Part shown: piece by piece, positions 1-12,415 of the stretch | Numbering within the stretch: position 1 is the stretch's first letter | Layout of the letters: each line of letters starts with the position of its first letter | Source of the DNA: Nocardiopsis algeriensis | GTDB taxonomy: Bacteria > Actinomycetota > Actinomycetes > Streptosporangiales > Streptosporangiaceae | Direction of reading: 5' to 3' | Assembly: GCF_014203695.1 (NCBI RefSeq) | Contig: NZ_JACHJO010000010.1 | Location: forward strand, 11,454-75,453 | Length of the DNA: 64,000 nucleotides | Made by a program: the position numbers and the translations under genes | Notes under the pieces: model-generated | The model's input: only the letters and a program-made list of their open reading frames with translations | Told to the model about the DNA's origin: nothing | Databases searched by the model: none

Positions 1-410
1 CCGCGACGGTCACCGCCGCGCTCGTCACGCCGGAAGGAACCGCGGTCCTCGCGGTATCCACCGCGACGGTCACCGCCCTCACGGAAGTCCCGACCGCCGC
101 GGTCGTCGCGGGAACGGAAGTCCCGACCGCCACGGTCGTCACGGCCCCGCTCGTCACGGTCGCGGAACCCACCGCGACGGTCACCGCCGCGCTCGTCACG
201 CCGGAAGGAACCGCGGTCCTCGCGGTATCCACCGCGACGGTCACCGCCCTCACGGAAGTCCCGACCACCGCGGTCGTCACGGGAACGGAAGTCCCGACCG
301 CCGCGGTCGTCACGGGAACGGAAGTCCCGACCGCCGCGGTCGTCGCGGGAACGGAAGTCCCGACCGCCGCGGTCGTCGCGGGAACGGTCGTCACGGCCCC
401 GCTCGTCGCG
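1..410. repeat. Tandem RGG-coding repeats with an exact 95-bp duplication
   Basis: Positions 1-95 are identical to 172-266, a shift of 171 bases or exactly 57 codons. Shorter units of about 30 bases encoding RDDRGGRDFRS-like peptides recur between about 85 and 385. All offsets keep the reading frame, so the tail can change length without breaking the gene. Confidence 0.85.
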
Positions 411-611
411 GTCACGGAAGCCGCCGCGGCGGTCACCGCCGCGCTCGTCGCGTCCACCGCGGAAGTCGCGGCCCGCCGGGCCGCGGTCGCCCCGCTGCCG
501 GGGGGCCCGGTCGTCGCGGCGGCCTCTGCCGCCTCGGAAGTCGCTGTCGCCGCGCCCACCGCGCGGGGCGTCGTCCCGCGCACCGCGGGAACTGTCATTA
601 GGTGTGCTCAC
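1..611 (-). CDS. Pseudouridine synthase (RluB-like), N-terminal Arg/Gly/Asp-rich part only
   Basis: The gene starts at a GTG that overlaps the end of scpB by 14 bases and runs off the left edge, so only about 203 codons are visible. The protein opens MSTPNDSSRGARDD and continues as a low-complexity tail rich in Arg, Gly and Asp with Phe/Tyr (GGYREDRGSFRRDERGGDRR and variants), suggesting an RNA-binding RGG-type extension. The catalytic S4 and pseudouridine synthase domains would lie outside the window. The function is inferred mainly from position: in related actinobacteria the gene directly after scpA-scpB encodes a large-subunit rRNA pseudouridine synthase with such a tail. A helicase with an RGG tail is the main alternative. 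Confidence 0.6.
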   Translation of the reverse strand, partial: MSTPNDSSRGARDDAPRGGRGDSDFRGGRGRRDDRAPRQRGDRGPAGRDFRGGRDERGGDRRGGFRDRDERGRDDRSRDDRGGRDFRSRDDRGGRDFRSRDDRGGRDFRSRDDRGGRDFREGGDRRGGYREDRGSFRRDERGGDRRGGFRDRDERGRDDRGGRDFRSRDDRGGRDFREGGDRRGGYREDRGSFRRDERGGDRR

Positions 612-1182
612 CGGTGTCGTCTAGACCTTCGATGTCGTCGGGGAGGAACGGTGCCAGATCGGGCAACTCGTCAAGGCTGCGCAGGCCGAGCCGTTCCAGG
701 AAATAGGAGGTGGTCCGATACAGCAGGGCGCCGGACTCCGGGTCGTGTCCGGCCTCCTCGATCAGCCCCCTCAGTACGAGGGTACGCATAACTCCGTCAC
801 AGTTGACACCGCGTACGGCGGAGACCCTGCCACGGGAGACCGGCTGCCGGTAGGCCACCACCGCCATCGTCTCCAGCGCGGCCTGCGTCAGCCGCACCTC
901 GTGCCCCTCCTTGAGGAAGTGCTCAACGACGCCGGCGCACTCGGGCCGCGTGTACACACGCCACCCGTCGGCCACCGCCCGAAGGTCGAAACCACGGCCC
1001 TGCTCGGTGTATTCCCGCGACAGCGACTCCAGGGTGTCCTCGACCACGCCGACCGGCACGTCCAGCGCCCTGGCCAGGTCGTACTCCGACACCGGCTGGT
1101 CGACGACCATCAGCACCGCCTCCAGGTCGCGGCGCAGGGTCGGCGGTGCCTCCCCGCCCGCGCCGGCGCTCTCCACGGTCAC
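598..1182 (-). CDS. scpB: Segregation and condensation protein ScpB
   Basis: 194 aa. ScpB is the winged-helix subunit that dimerises and binds the kleisin ScpA in the Smc-ScpA-ScpB condensin. The sequence has typical family features: LRRDLEAVLMVVDQPVS at the start, ALETMAVVAYRQPVSR in the middle and LLYRTTSYFLERLGLRSLDELP near the end. The GTG start lies inside the scpA stop (GTGA overlap) with GGGGGAG just upstream, indicating translational coupling. Length is normal for actinobacterial ScpB. Confidence 0.95.
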   Translation of the reverse strand: MTVESAGAGGEAPPTLRRDLEAVLMVVDQPVSEYDLARALDVPVGVVEDTLESLSREYTEQGRGFDLRAVADGWRVYTRPECAGVVEHFLKEGHEVRLTQAALETMAVVAYRQPVSRGRVSAVRGVNCDGVMRTLVLRGLIEEAGHDPESGALLYRTTSYFLERLGLRSLDELPDLAPFLPDDIEGLDDTGEHT

Positions 1183-2027
1183 TTCTGCTCCCCCGCGTCC
1201 TCGGGGCCGCCCCCGGCCCCGTCGTACTCGCTGTCCACCTCGACCTCTTCCGCGCCGCCGGTCCACGTGACCGTCAGCTCGCCCAGCGGCTCGGGCTGGT
1301 CGAAGCCCACGTTGGCCGCCCGGTACAGCTCCAGCAGGGCCAGGAACCGGGCGATGACCTCGAAGGTACCGGTGCAGCCGGCCGTGAGCTCGGCGAAGGT
1401 CAGGCGGCCGTGCTCGTGCAGCTTCCGCACCACGATCTCGCCCTGCTCCTTCACCGAGGTCTTCGCCTGGTGGATGTGGGTGACTGGGACGCTCGGCGGT
1501 TCCTTGGGGGTGAAGACCCTTCCGGCCAGTGCCGCGAACTCCTGGGGGCCCAGCGGGAACAGCACGTCCGGGCGCAGCGCCGCGAACCGCTCCTCCAGCG
1601 GGACCGCGCGCGCGTAGCGCCGCCCCTGCGAGGCCAGCCGCCCGCGCAGGAACTCGGCGGCCTGCTTGTAGGCGCGGTACTGCAGCAGCCGGGCGAACAG
1701 CAGGTCGCGGGCCTCCAGCAGTGCCAGGTCCGCCTCGTCCTCCACGTCGCCGCGCGGCAGCAGCCGGGCCGCCTTCAGGTCCAGCAGGGTCGCCGCCACC
1801 AGCAGGAAGTTGCTGGCCTGGTCGAGGTCCCACTCGTCCCCGTGCGCGCGGATGTGCGCGATGAACTCGTCGGTGACCTTGGACAGCGACACCTCGGTGA
1901 TGTCCAGCTTGTGCTTGGAGATCAGCGCCAGCAGCAGGTCGAAGGGCCCCTCGAAGTTGTCCAGGCGCACCTGGAAGGAGCCCTCGCCGGCCTCTGTGTC
2001 CCCGTCCCGCACCTTCTCAGCCGCCAT
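1179..2027 (-). CDS. scpA: Segregation and condensation protein ScpA (kleisin)
   Basis: 282 aa. ScpA bridges the Smc heads and recruits ScpB in chromosome condensation. The hallmark FEGPFDLLLALISKHKLDI segment occurs near residue 25, followed by SNFLLVAATLLDLKAARLLP. The C-terminal winged helix ends in an acidic tail. It is coupled to scpB by a 4-base overlap. A strong hairpin (2059-2100) separates it from the upstream parA unit, so scpAB may have its own promoter or be partly insulated. Confidence 0.95.
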   Translation of the reverse strand: MAAEKVRDGDTEAGEGSFQVRLDNFEGPFDLLLALISKHKLDITEVSLSKVTDEFIAHIRAHGDEWDLDQASNFLLVAATLLDLKAARLLPRGDVEDEADLALLEARDLLFARLLQYRAYKQAAEFLRGRLASQGRRYARAVPLEERFAALRPDVLFPLGPQEFAALAGRVFTPKEPPSVPVTHIHQAKTSVKEQGEIVVRKLHEHGRLTFAELTAGCTGTFEVIARFLALLELYRAANVGFDQPEPLGELTVTWTGGAEEVEVDSEYDGAGGGPEDAGEQK

Positions 2028-2058
2028 GGCAGTGGTTTCGCCTCGTCGTGCTCACGAC

Positions 2059-2100
2059 ACAAGGGTGTCACCGGCAGGGACCTGCCGGTGACACCCCTGT
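2059..2100 (-). terminator. 16-bp perfect hairpin between the parA unit and scpA
   Basis: Positions 2063-2078 pair perfectly with 2081-2096 around a 2-base loop, and 2059-2061 pair with 2098-2100. It lies between the stop of the small gene at 2114 and the scpA start at 2027. There is no U-tract, so it could be a GC-only terminator, an RNA processing site or an insulator. Confidence 0.6.
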
Positions 2101-2113
2101 CCTCCGTCCGGAC

Positions 2114-2497
2114 TCAGTCCTCGCCCAGCCTCCGCACCAGCGTGCTGGCGGGCCCGTGCTCCTCGAAGTCGGCGAGCAGCACCGCGACGGCCTCGCGCAC
2201 CAGGCGTCCCCGGTCGGCCGTGATCCCGTACTCGGCGCGCAGCGTCAGCCGGGTCTGCTCCAGGGCCAGCAGTTCGGGGCCCGAGATGTAGACGGTGATC
2301 TTCTCGTCGTGCCGCTGCCGGCCGCTCGGCTTGGGCGCGCGCCGCGTCCCGGATCCGCCGAGGTCCCTCCTCTTCTGCTCGGGCGCCCTGGGCGAGGGCT
2401 CGGCCTTCGATGCCTGCTCGTCCTCGGTACCGCTGGGGCGGAAGAACAGCTCGTCCGCTCCGGGCAGGGTCACGCGCCGCGACCGCTGAGAGGCCAC
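2114..2497 (-). CDS. Small conserved protein between parA and scpA, ribbon-helix-helix-like C-terminus
   Basis: About 127 aa from GTG 2497. Alternatively 119 aa from GTG 2473, which overlaps the parA stop as GTGA. AAGGAGG lies 10 bases before GTG 2497, inside the parA coding sequence, which favours the longer form. The first half is charged and disordered. The second half (KITVYISGPELLALEQTRL, then DRGRLVREAVAVLLADFEEHG) has the strand-helix-helix pattern of a ribbon-helix-helix DNA-binding protein, but I do not recognise a named family. Its place between parA and scpA suggests a role in chromosome segregation or its regulation; this is inference from context. Confidence 0.75.
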   Translation of the reverse strand: MASQRSRRVTLPGADELFFRPSGTEDEQASKAEPSPRAPEQKRRDLGGSGTRRAPKPSGRQRHDEKITVYISGPELLALEQTRLTLRAEYGITADRGRLVREAVAVLLADFEEHGPASTLVRRLGED

Positions 2498-3426
2498 CTC
2501 GCCAGCACCTCCTTGGCCAGCTCCCGATAGGCGCTCGCGCCCGCAGAGGAGGAATCGAACCTGGTGATGGGCTCCCCCGCCACGGTGGCGTCGGGGAAGC
2601 GCACGGTGCGGTTGATCACCGTGTTGTAGACCTTGTCGCCGAACCCGTCGATGATCGTGGACAGCACCTCGCGCGCGTGGAGCGTACGGGGGTCGTACAT
2701 GGTGCCCAGGAAGCCGTCGATGACCAGGCGCTCGTTGAGGCGCTCCTGCACCTTCTGGATGGTGTCCATCAGCAGGGCCACACCGCGCAGCGCGAAGAAC
2801 TCGCACTCCAGCGGGACGATGACGCCGTCGGCGGCGGTGAGCGCGTTGACGGTGAGCAGGCCCAGCGAGGGCTGGCAGTCGATGAGGACGACGTCGTAGT
2901 CGTCGATGACCGGGCGCAGGGCGCGGGCGAGCATCTGCTCGCGCGCCACCTCGCCGACCAGCTGCACCTCGGCGGCCGACAGGTCGATGTTGCTCGGAAT
3001 GAGGTCGAGGCCCTCGATGTCGGTCTTGAGCAGTACGTCCTCGACCGTCACGTCGCGCTGCATGAGCAGGTTGTAGACGGTCAGGTCCAGCTCGCGCGGG
3101 TCGAGCCTGCCCAGACCGACGGAGAGCGCCCCTTGGGGGTCGAAGTCGACCAGGAGCACCCGTCTGCCGCACTCCGCGATGGCGGCTCCGAGGTTGATGG
3201 TGGTGGTGGTCTTGCCGACCCCGCCCTTCTGATTACACAGTGCTACAATCCGTGCCGGACCGTGTTCGTCCACGGGCTCGGGTACCGGATAGGTCCGCTC
3301 GGGTCTCGTGGTGTGCAGATCGGCCCCCGTGTTGCGTGTCTTGCCCCAGGGATTGGCCGCCGGGCCGGCGATCTCCTCGCCGACGGGTGCGGTGTGCGCA
3401 TCCGCGCCGCGTTCCGACCAGTTCAC
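2470..3426 (-). CDS. ParA/MinD-family ATPase
   Basis: 318 aa. The deviant Walker A motif KGGVGKTT is at residues 67-74, followed by VLLVDFDPQGALS and VVLIDCQPSLGLLT, the classic ParA/Soj motifs for ATP-dependent dimerisation. The first 58 residues are a hydrophilic extension. The GTG start has GGGGAGG nine bases upstream. No parB or parS-like site is visible nearby, so this is probably the second, scpAB-linked ParA found in actinobacteria rather than the origin-proximal partition ATPase. It likely works with the condensin genes downstream; the exact role is not known from sequence. Confidence 0.9.
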   Translation of the reverse strand: MNWSERGADAHTAPVGEEIAGPAANPWGKTRNTGADLHTTRPERTYPVPEPVDEHGPARIVALCNQKGGVGKTTTTINLGAAIAECGRRVLLVDFDPQGALSVGLGRLDPRELDLTVYNLLMQRDVTVEDVLLKTDIEGLDLIPSNIDLSAAEVQLVGEVAREQMLARALRPVIDDYDVVLIDCQPSLGLLTVNALTAADGVIVPLECEFFALRGVALLMDTIQKVQERLNERLVIDGFLGTMYDPRTLHAREVLSTIIDGFGDKVYNTVINRTVRFPDATVAGEPITRFDSSSAGASAYRELAKEVLARWPLSGRGA

Positions 3427-3670
3427 AACCCAGGACCTCCCCTACGGACCGGCCACCGCCCGAAGGATCGTTCGCCCTTGGCTCCTGGCCGCCCGTCGGA
3501 AACTCAATATGTCGACAGCAACGTACATCTGTCGGGCGTCTCCGGAGCACCGACACGTCGCACTTCCATGAAACCGTACGGGTAGCGTCCCATGCCCGCG
3601 CCACCCGGGTGAACCGGACGGGCGAGGCCCTTTCCCCCGACGGGAGCGCGTATCGGCCCCTTCCCGGAGG

Positions 3671-4675
3671 TCAGGGCCCCTCCCGGCCGCGCGCCCGGGG
3701 ATGGCTCGCCGCGTAGACCTCGCGCAGACGGTCAACGGTCACAAGTGTGTAGACCTGTGTCGTGGTGACCGAACTGTGCCCCAGGAGTTCCTGCACGACC
3801 CGGATGTCCGCCCCTCCGTCGAGCAGGTGCGTGGCGAAGGAGTGGCGCAGCGTGTGCGGTGACACCCCCTCCAGCCCCGCCCGGGCGGCGACGGCGGTCA
3901 GCACGGCCCACCCGCCCTGGCGGGTCAGCCGCCCCCCGCGCGCGTTGAGGAACAGCGCCGGACCGCCCCGCCCGCGCCGGGCCAGCACGGGCCGTACGCG
4001 CACCAGGTAGGCCTCCAGGGCCCTGCGGGCGTAGGAACCCAGCGGCACCAGCCGCTCCCGGTCGCCCTTGCCCCGGAAACGCACCAGGTCGGCCCCCTCC
4101 CCGCCGGCCGCCACCGCGCCGGCGACGTCGTCCACGTCCAGGCCCACCGCCTCGGAGATCCGGGCGCCCGTGCCGTAGAGCAGCTCCAGCAGCGCCCGGT
4201 CGCGCAGTGCCACCGCCGCGGCCCGGTCCACCGCCGCCGGCGCCTCCACCGGTCCCGCCGCCTCCAGCAGCCGTTCGACCTCCTCCAGCGGAACGGCCTT
4301 GGGCAGGCGCAGAGGCGGGGCGGGCGGCGACACATCGGACGCCGGGTCGGTCGCGGTCCACCCCTCGCGCACCGCGAACCTGTGCAGGCCGCGCACCGCG
4401 GCCAGGGCCCGCCCCGCCGACGCCGCACTCAGCGGAGGGCGGCCCTCCCCTCCCTCCCGCAGCGCCCGCAGGTATCCGCCCACGTGGGAGGGCGTGACCC
4501 CGGCCGGGTCGGAGACCCCCGCCTCGGCCAGGTATCCGGTGTAGCGGCGCAGGTCGCGCCGGTAGGCCAGCAGGGTGTTGTCGGCCAGCGCCCGCTCGGC
4601 GCCCAGATGGTCCAGGAACGCCGCGCACATCCTCTCCAGCGCCTCGGGGGTGCTTCCGTCCGGCCCCGCGCCCAC
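3671..4675 (-). CDS. xerD: Tyrosine recombinase XerD
   Basis: 334 aa. Site-specific recombinase that with XerC resolves chromosome dimers at dif. An N-terminal SAM-like DNA-binding domain ([20 protein letters not shown]) is followed by the catalytic domain with Arg in [12 protein letters not shown], Lys in [38 protein letters not shown] with the nucleophilic Tyr. All catalytic residues are present. The GTG start is 3 bases after the nudF-like stop, so it is in the same unit as the Nudix gene. XerD rather than XerC is assigned by neighbourhood next to parA-scpAB. Confidence 0.92.
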   Translation of the reverse strand: MGAGPDGSTPEALERMCAAFLDHLGAERALADNTLLAYRRDLRRYTGYLAEAGVSDPAGVTPSHVGGYLRALREGGEGRPPLSAASAGRALAAVRGLHRFAVREGWTATDPASDVSPPAPPLRLPKAVPLEEVERLLEAAGPVEAPAAVDRAAAVALRDRALLELLYGTGARISEAVGLDVDDVAGAVAAGGEGADLVRFRGKGDRERLVPLGSYARRALEAYLVRVRPVLARRGRGGPALFLNARGGRLTRQGGWAVLTAVAARAGLEGVSPHTLRHSFATHLLDGGADIRVVQELLGHSSVTTTQVYTLVTVDRLREVYAASHPRARGREGP

Positions 4676-4678
4676 GGC

Positions 4679-5338
4679 TCAGCCGCCGCCCGGCTCGCGC
4701 AGGCCCGCGAACCCGTTTCGGGACAGGGCGTGGGCGGCCAGGACTCCGATCACCGTCGCGCCGTTGTGCAGCCTTCCGGCCCCCACGAGGCGCACCGCCT
4801 CCTCCAGCGGGACCCACTCGGCGATCAGGTGGGCCTCCTCGTGCTCGCGCACGAAGTCGATCTCCTCCGCGGGCACGTACGACAGCTCCCGTGCGAGGAA
4901 GACGTGGATGCGCTCGTCGGAGAACCCCGGGCTGGGAAAGAAGTCGGCGAGTTCGTGCCAGACCTCGGCGCGCATCCCCGCCTCCTCGACCAGCTCGCGC
5001 CGGGCCGTGGCCAGGGGTCCCTCGCCCTCGACGTCGAGTATGCCCGCCGGCAGCTCCCACAGGGCGTGCCGCACCGCGTGGCGGTACTGGCGCTGCAGCA
5101 GCACCCGCCCGCGATCGTCCAGGGCCAGGACCGCGGCGGCGCCCGGGTGCACCATGTAGTCGCGCGCGGCCACGGTGCCGTCCCCGTCCGTCTCCACCCA
5201 GTCGGTGCGCATCCCGACTCCGACCTTGGCACTGCTGTAGCGCTCCTCGGAGCGCTCCACGGGCCACGACTCGGGGGCGTCCGCGATCTTCGCGTCCGCC
5301 CCCGGTGCGCCTTCTGCGGCCGGGCGGGTCCCACTCAT
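4679..5338 (-). CDS. Nudix hydrolase, ADP-ribose pyrophosphatase type
   Basis: 219 aa. Probably hydrolyses ADP-ribose to AMP and ribose 5-phosphate. The Nudix helix reads PAGILDVEGEG followed by ARRELVEEAG, which provides the metal-binding glutamates. Upstream HPGAAAVLALDDRGRVLLQRQYR and the downstream proline region FFPSPGFSDERIHVFLA match the NudF subgroup. It sits 40 bases after pyrG and just before xerD, an arrangement common in actinobacteria. Substrate is inferred from the subgroup only. Confidence 0.85.
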   Translation of the reverse strand: MSGTRPAAEGAPGADAKIADAPESWPVERSEERYSSAKVGVGMRTDWVETDGDGTVAARDYMVHPGAAAVLALDDRGRVLLQRQYRHAVRHALWELPAGILDVEGEGPLATARRELVEEAGMRAEVWHELADFFPSPGFSDERIHVFLARELSYVPAEEIDFVREHEEAHLIAEWVPLEEAVRLVGAGRLHNGATVIGVLAAHALSRNGFAGLREPGGG

Positions 5339-5378
5339 CCGATTCGCCTCTCAGATCGTGCCCCGCCCGACCGCGCCC

Positions 5379-7052
<1,674 letters not shown>

Positions 7053-7227
7053 TCAAACGAGCAAGAGCGGCCGTGCGGCGGTCCGGTTCCGGGCGGTCTG
7101 AGATCAGCGCTCGGTCCGCCGGACATCCACGGGGCACCAGGATAACAGGCCGACCGTGGGTCCTCGTCCGCAGAACGTGCGGTCGGCCCGAACTGTTCCC
7201 TGCCCCGACCAGGCCGAACCGGCCCGC

Positions 7228-8151
7228 TCAGGAGGGGAACGCCCCCGCGCGGCCCAGGTAGGCGGGCGGCTGCTTGTCCAGCCTCTGCCCCATCCACTCG
7301 CCCAGGGCCGCCGCGCCGGACAGGCTCACACCGGTGTGCCATCCGCTGCGGTGCAGCATGTAGAGGAGGTCCTCGGTGGCGATGTTCCCGGTCGCCGCGG
7401 GTGCGAACGGGCAGCCGCCGAACCCGCCCAGGCTGGAGTCGAGCACCCGGACCCCGGCCACCACCGCGGCCAGCGCGTTGGCGTAACCGGTGTTGCGGGT
7501 GTTGTGGAAATGGCAGCGCAGCGCCCGCTCCCCCGCGACCTCCCCGACCGCGGCCAGCAGCTCCGAGACCTGGTGCGGCACCCCCACGCCGATCGTGTCG
7601 GCCAGGGCGACCTCCACCGCCGAGGTGTCGGCGATGCGGCGCACCACGTCCACGACCCGCTCGGCGGGCACCTCGCCGTCGAAGGGGCAGCCGAACGCCG
7701 TGGACACCGTGACGCTCAGCGGGATCCCCGTGCCCTCCAGGTCGCGGTCGATGTCCGCGAGCGTCTCCAGCATCTCCTCGACCGTGCAGCCCTGGTTGCG
7801 CACGCAGAAGCCGTCGGTGGCCGGAACCGCGACGTTGACCTCCGACACCCCGGCCGCCACCGCCCGCTCCAGGCCGCGCCGGTTGAGCACCAGGCCGATG
7901 TGGGACACCCCGGGAGCGCGCCCGACGCCCGCCATGATCTCCTCGGCCCCGGCCATCTGGGGAACCCTCTTGGGGTTGACGAAGCTGACCGCCTCGATAC
8001 GGCGCACCCCTGCGGCCACCGCACGGTCGATCAGCTCGATGCGGTCCTCCACCGAGAGCACGCGCGCCTCGTTCTGCAGACCGTCGCGCGGCCCCACCTC
8101 GACGACCTCGACATGCTCCCCGCCCTCGGGCCCGCGGTCGTACGCCGCCAT
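7228..8151 (-). CDS. Hydroxymethylglutaryl-CoA lyase
   Basis: 307 aa from ATG 8151, which is preceded by a GAGAGG ribosome site; the frame is open further upstream but that part is low quality. TIM-barrel of the HMGL family: EVGPRDGLQNE near the start, HFHNTRNTGYAN, and the signature GGFGGCPFAPAATGN with the catalytic Cys. It would cleave HMG-CoA to acetyl-CoA and acetoacetate, the last step of leucine breakdown. No other leucine degradation gene is adjacent. A related acyl-CoA lyase specificity cannot be excluded. Confidence 0.88.
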   Translation of the reverse strand: MAAYDRGPEGGEHVEVVEVGPRDGLQNEARVLSVEDRIELIDRAVAAGVRRIEAVSFVNPKRVPQMAGAEEIMAGVGRAPGVSHIGLVLNRRGLERAVAAGVSEVNVAVPATDGFCVRNQGCTVEEMLETLADIDRDLEGTGIPLSVTVSTAFGCPFDGEVPAERVVDVVRRIADTSAVEVALADTIGVGVPHQVSELLAAVGEVAGERALRCHFHNTRNTGYANALAAVVAGVRVLDSSLGGFGGCPFAPAATGNIATEDLLYMLHRSGWHTGVSLSGAAALGEWMGQRLDKQPPAYLGRAGAFPS

Positions 8152-8364
8152 CGCCCCGCCTCTCTTCCGCTCCGTCACGTCCGCACAGAATAGGACGTGG
8201 GGGGTTCGAGCCGAGAGCCAGGGCCGCCCCGGGCACGCCCCCGCGAGGACGGCCGCGGACCGGCCGGAACCGCCGCGGGCGCGCCGGCGGGGCGGGAGGG
8301 CATGCCGCACGCTGTACCGGCGGCCACGGCGCAGGCTTCTCGGGGAACGGCGGGCGCGCTGCGG

Positions 8365-9360
8365 TCAGCGCAGGGCGAGGGCGGGGCGGATCTCCCAGGT
8401 CGTCCAGACCGGGCGGTAGCCCATGCGGTGCCAGAAGGGGCCCGACAGCGGGTTCATCGCGGCGTAGTTGAGCACGGAGACACCCACGCCGTGACTGTCC
8501 AGGGCCTGGTGCGCCTGGCTCACGAGCGCCGTCCCGATGCCGTTGCCGCGCTCGTCGGCGGTCACCACCCCGTAACCGATGTGCGCGATGGGCCGGGCGT
8601 TGACCAGGGACTTGGCCCAGCGGGAACGCTCGGGCGGAGACACCCACAGCAGTCCCACCGCACGTCCGCGCCGCTCGGCCAGCCAGATCCACGAGCGCGA
8701 GCGGCTCAGGGCGCGGGCCGCCACGTTGCGGGTCTGCTCGGCGGTGTCCGGCTGCAGGAACACACCGCCGAAGTTCTGCTCGTAGCGGTGCTCCTCCATC
8801 AGGAGCCCCACCACCTGGGTCAGGTCGGCCGCGTCGGCGAGGCGGATGGTCACGTCGCGCGGCGGGAGCGAGGGCGGAACACCGCGGCGGCGCTGACGGG
8901 CCGCCAGCACCGTGTAGGGCTGCATTCCGTGGCGCTGCAGCGGAATGATCCCGCACACGTCGCGGGCGGGCCAGCTCACCAGGGCGGCGGACTCCGAGCC
9001 GGTGCCGGTGGGCAGCTCCTCCAGCTGGTCGCGCCAGGTGGTGAGCAGGGAGTCGAGGGCGCGCGCGGGGTCGGGCCCGCCGACGATCGGCGTCAGCCAG
9101 TGCTGGTCGGGGACGCCCCAGATGCGGCCGACCTCGCCGGGCTGGTACCAGGTGTAGTGCATGGCCCCGGCTGCGACCGTGAGACCGTCCTCGTCGCTGA
9201 CGGTCAGGAGGGGGTAGGAGTCCGCGGCGAAACCGACGGGTTGCGGCAGCAGGGGGTCGGCGGCGGCCCATCGCTGGGCGACCGACCGCACCAGCGGATC
9301 AAGCCCGGCATCGCCTCCGGGCGACTCGTCACGCCGCACGCGGGCGACATAACCGCTCAT
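8365..9360 (-). CDS. GNAT-family acetyltransferase
   Basis: 331 aa from ATG 9360, with GGGGGAGG just upstream. The C-terminal half is a GNAT domain: VTIRLADAADLTQVVGLLMEE, then IAHIGYGVVTADERGNGIGTALV, which is the acetyl-CoA-binding loop, and NPLSGPFWHRMGYRPVW. The N-terminal half (GRIWGVPDQHWLTPIVGG) may be a degenerate second GNAT-like domain. The substrate is unknown and neighbours give no clue. Confidence 0.85.
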   Translation of the reverse strand: MSGYVARVRRDESPGGDAGLDPLVRSVAQRWAAADPLLPQPVGFAADSYPLLTVSDEDGLTVAAGAMHYTWYQPGEVGRIWGVPDQHWLTPIVGGPDPARALDSLLTTWRDQLEELPTGTGSESAALVSWPARDVCGIIPLQRHGMQPYTVLAARQRRRGVPPSLPPRDVTIRLADAADLTQVVGLLMEEHRYEQNFGGVFLQPDTAEQTRNVAARALSRSRSWIWLAERRGRAVGLLWVSPPERSRWAKSLVNARPIAHIGYGVVTADERGNGIGTALVSQAHQALDSHGVGVSVLNYAAMNPLSGPFWHRMGYRPVWTTWEIRPALALR

Positions 9361-9653
9361 CCACCCCTCCCCCAGCGATTCCTCACCTCGGTCGCGTCCT
9401 CCCCTCGCACCGCGCCGCCTCGAGCGAAGGCAGGACTTCACGACCGTACCGCCTCAGAGCCGGACAGGGGAACGAAATCGTCGACCGACACCGATAATTC
9501 ACTCGGGGTGGCCACGCCCGTCCGGCTCAGTGTCCGCGCCCCGCGCGGGTGCGAGCGGACCCGCACCACGGTAGCCGATCCGAGGTCGCTCCCCGGTGCC
9601 GGGGGTCCGTGCGACGGCAGGGCCTCCTCGGTGACCGGCGGCAGAGCCGCGCC

Positions 9654-10088
9654 TCAGGACACCGCCGCGGCGCCGCCCTCGACCACGGTGGTGTTGCGGC
9701 CCTGGTTGATCACCTCGGGGTCACCGGAGGCGAAGGACACCGTGTTGTCCACCCCCACCAGCACGATCTTGTCGGCCGAGCCGACCTCGACGGTGGTTCC
9801 GCGGCCGGTGGCACGCACCAGCGAGCACGCGCCGTCCAGGACCACGACGGCGTCGTCGGCTGCGACCACGACCTCCCGGTCCCGGCACTCCTCGTGGATC
9901 CGGGCCCCGTCGTCGACCACCAGCAGCAGGTCGTCGGTGTCGACGTTCTCGCGGGGGGCCGCCGCGGTGCCGGTGCCGGAGGAGGGTGCGGGGCCGACGA
10001 CCTCCTCACCGCCGCCGTGGGCGGGACCGCAGCCGGCGAGGAGGGTGCCGAGCAGCACGGTGCTGCCGGCTGCGAGACGGACCTTCAT
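9654..10088 (-). CDS. DUF3060 lipoprotein
   Basis: 144 aa from ATG 10088. The N-terminus is a lipoprotein signal (MKVRLAAGSTVLLGTLLAGC, lipobox LLAGC) followed by a Gly/Pro/Ser linker. The rest has short repeated strands rich in Val, Asp and Gly (REVVVAADDAVVVLDG, GTTVEVGSADKIVLVG, VDNTVSFASGDPEVINQGRN), the pattern of DUF3060 beta-solenoid-like proteins seen on actinobacterial surfaces. It is likely anchored to the outer face of the membrane. Function unknown; it appears monocistronic. Confidence 0.8.
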   Translation of the reverse strand: MKVRLAAGSTVLLGTLLAGCGPAHGGGEEVVGPAPSSGTGTAAAPRENVDTDDLLLVVDDGARIHEECRDREVVVAADDAVVVLDGACSLVRATGRGTTVEVGSADKIVLVGVDNTVSFASGDPEVINQGRNTTVVEGGAAAVS

Positions 10089-10230
10089 GCACTCCCCCAC
10101 CCGGACACCCGGCAATTGCGACATACGTCTTGCGCAAGGCCAAGGCTATGTCACGCGGAGGTAACTACGCGACTCTATCGTTGTAAAAAAGTTCCCTCCG
10201 CGAGATCGGTCGGCGGAGAATTCCCACGGA

Positions 10231-12321
<2,091 letters not shown>

Positions 12322-12415
12322 GTCGCCCTCTCCCCTCGTCGAAGCCGCGGACCACCGCGGGCCCGCCACCCTCCAACGCTACCCACCGCTGCCGACAAAC
12401 CGGCCGGACACGGCC

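Noticed and set aside
1-410. The periodic repeats as a CRISPR array
   Set aside because: Units are adjacent, of different sizes and lie in frame in a protein-coding sequence, without unique spacers.
3732-5267. A 511-codon minus-strand frame overlapping xerD and the Nudix gene
   Set aside because: It is in a different frame from both real genes and is dominated by Gly, Arg and Ala.
7148-7188. GGCCGACCG/CGGTCGGCC inverted repeat as a terminator of the pyrG region
   Set aside because: The loop is 23 bases, there is no U-tract, and it sits upstream of pyrG rather than after a gene.
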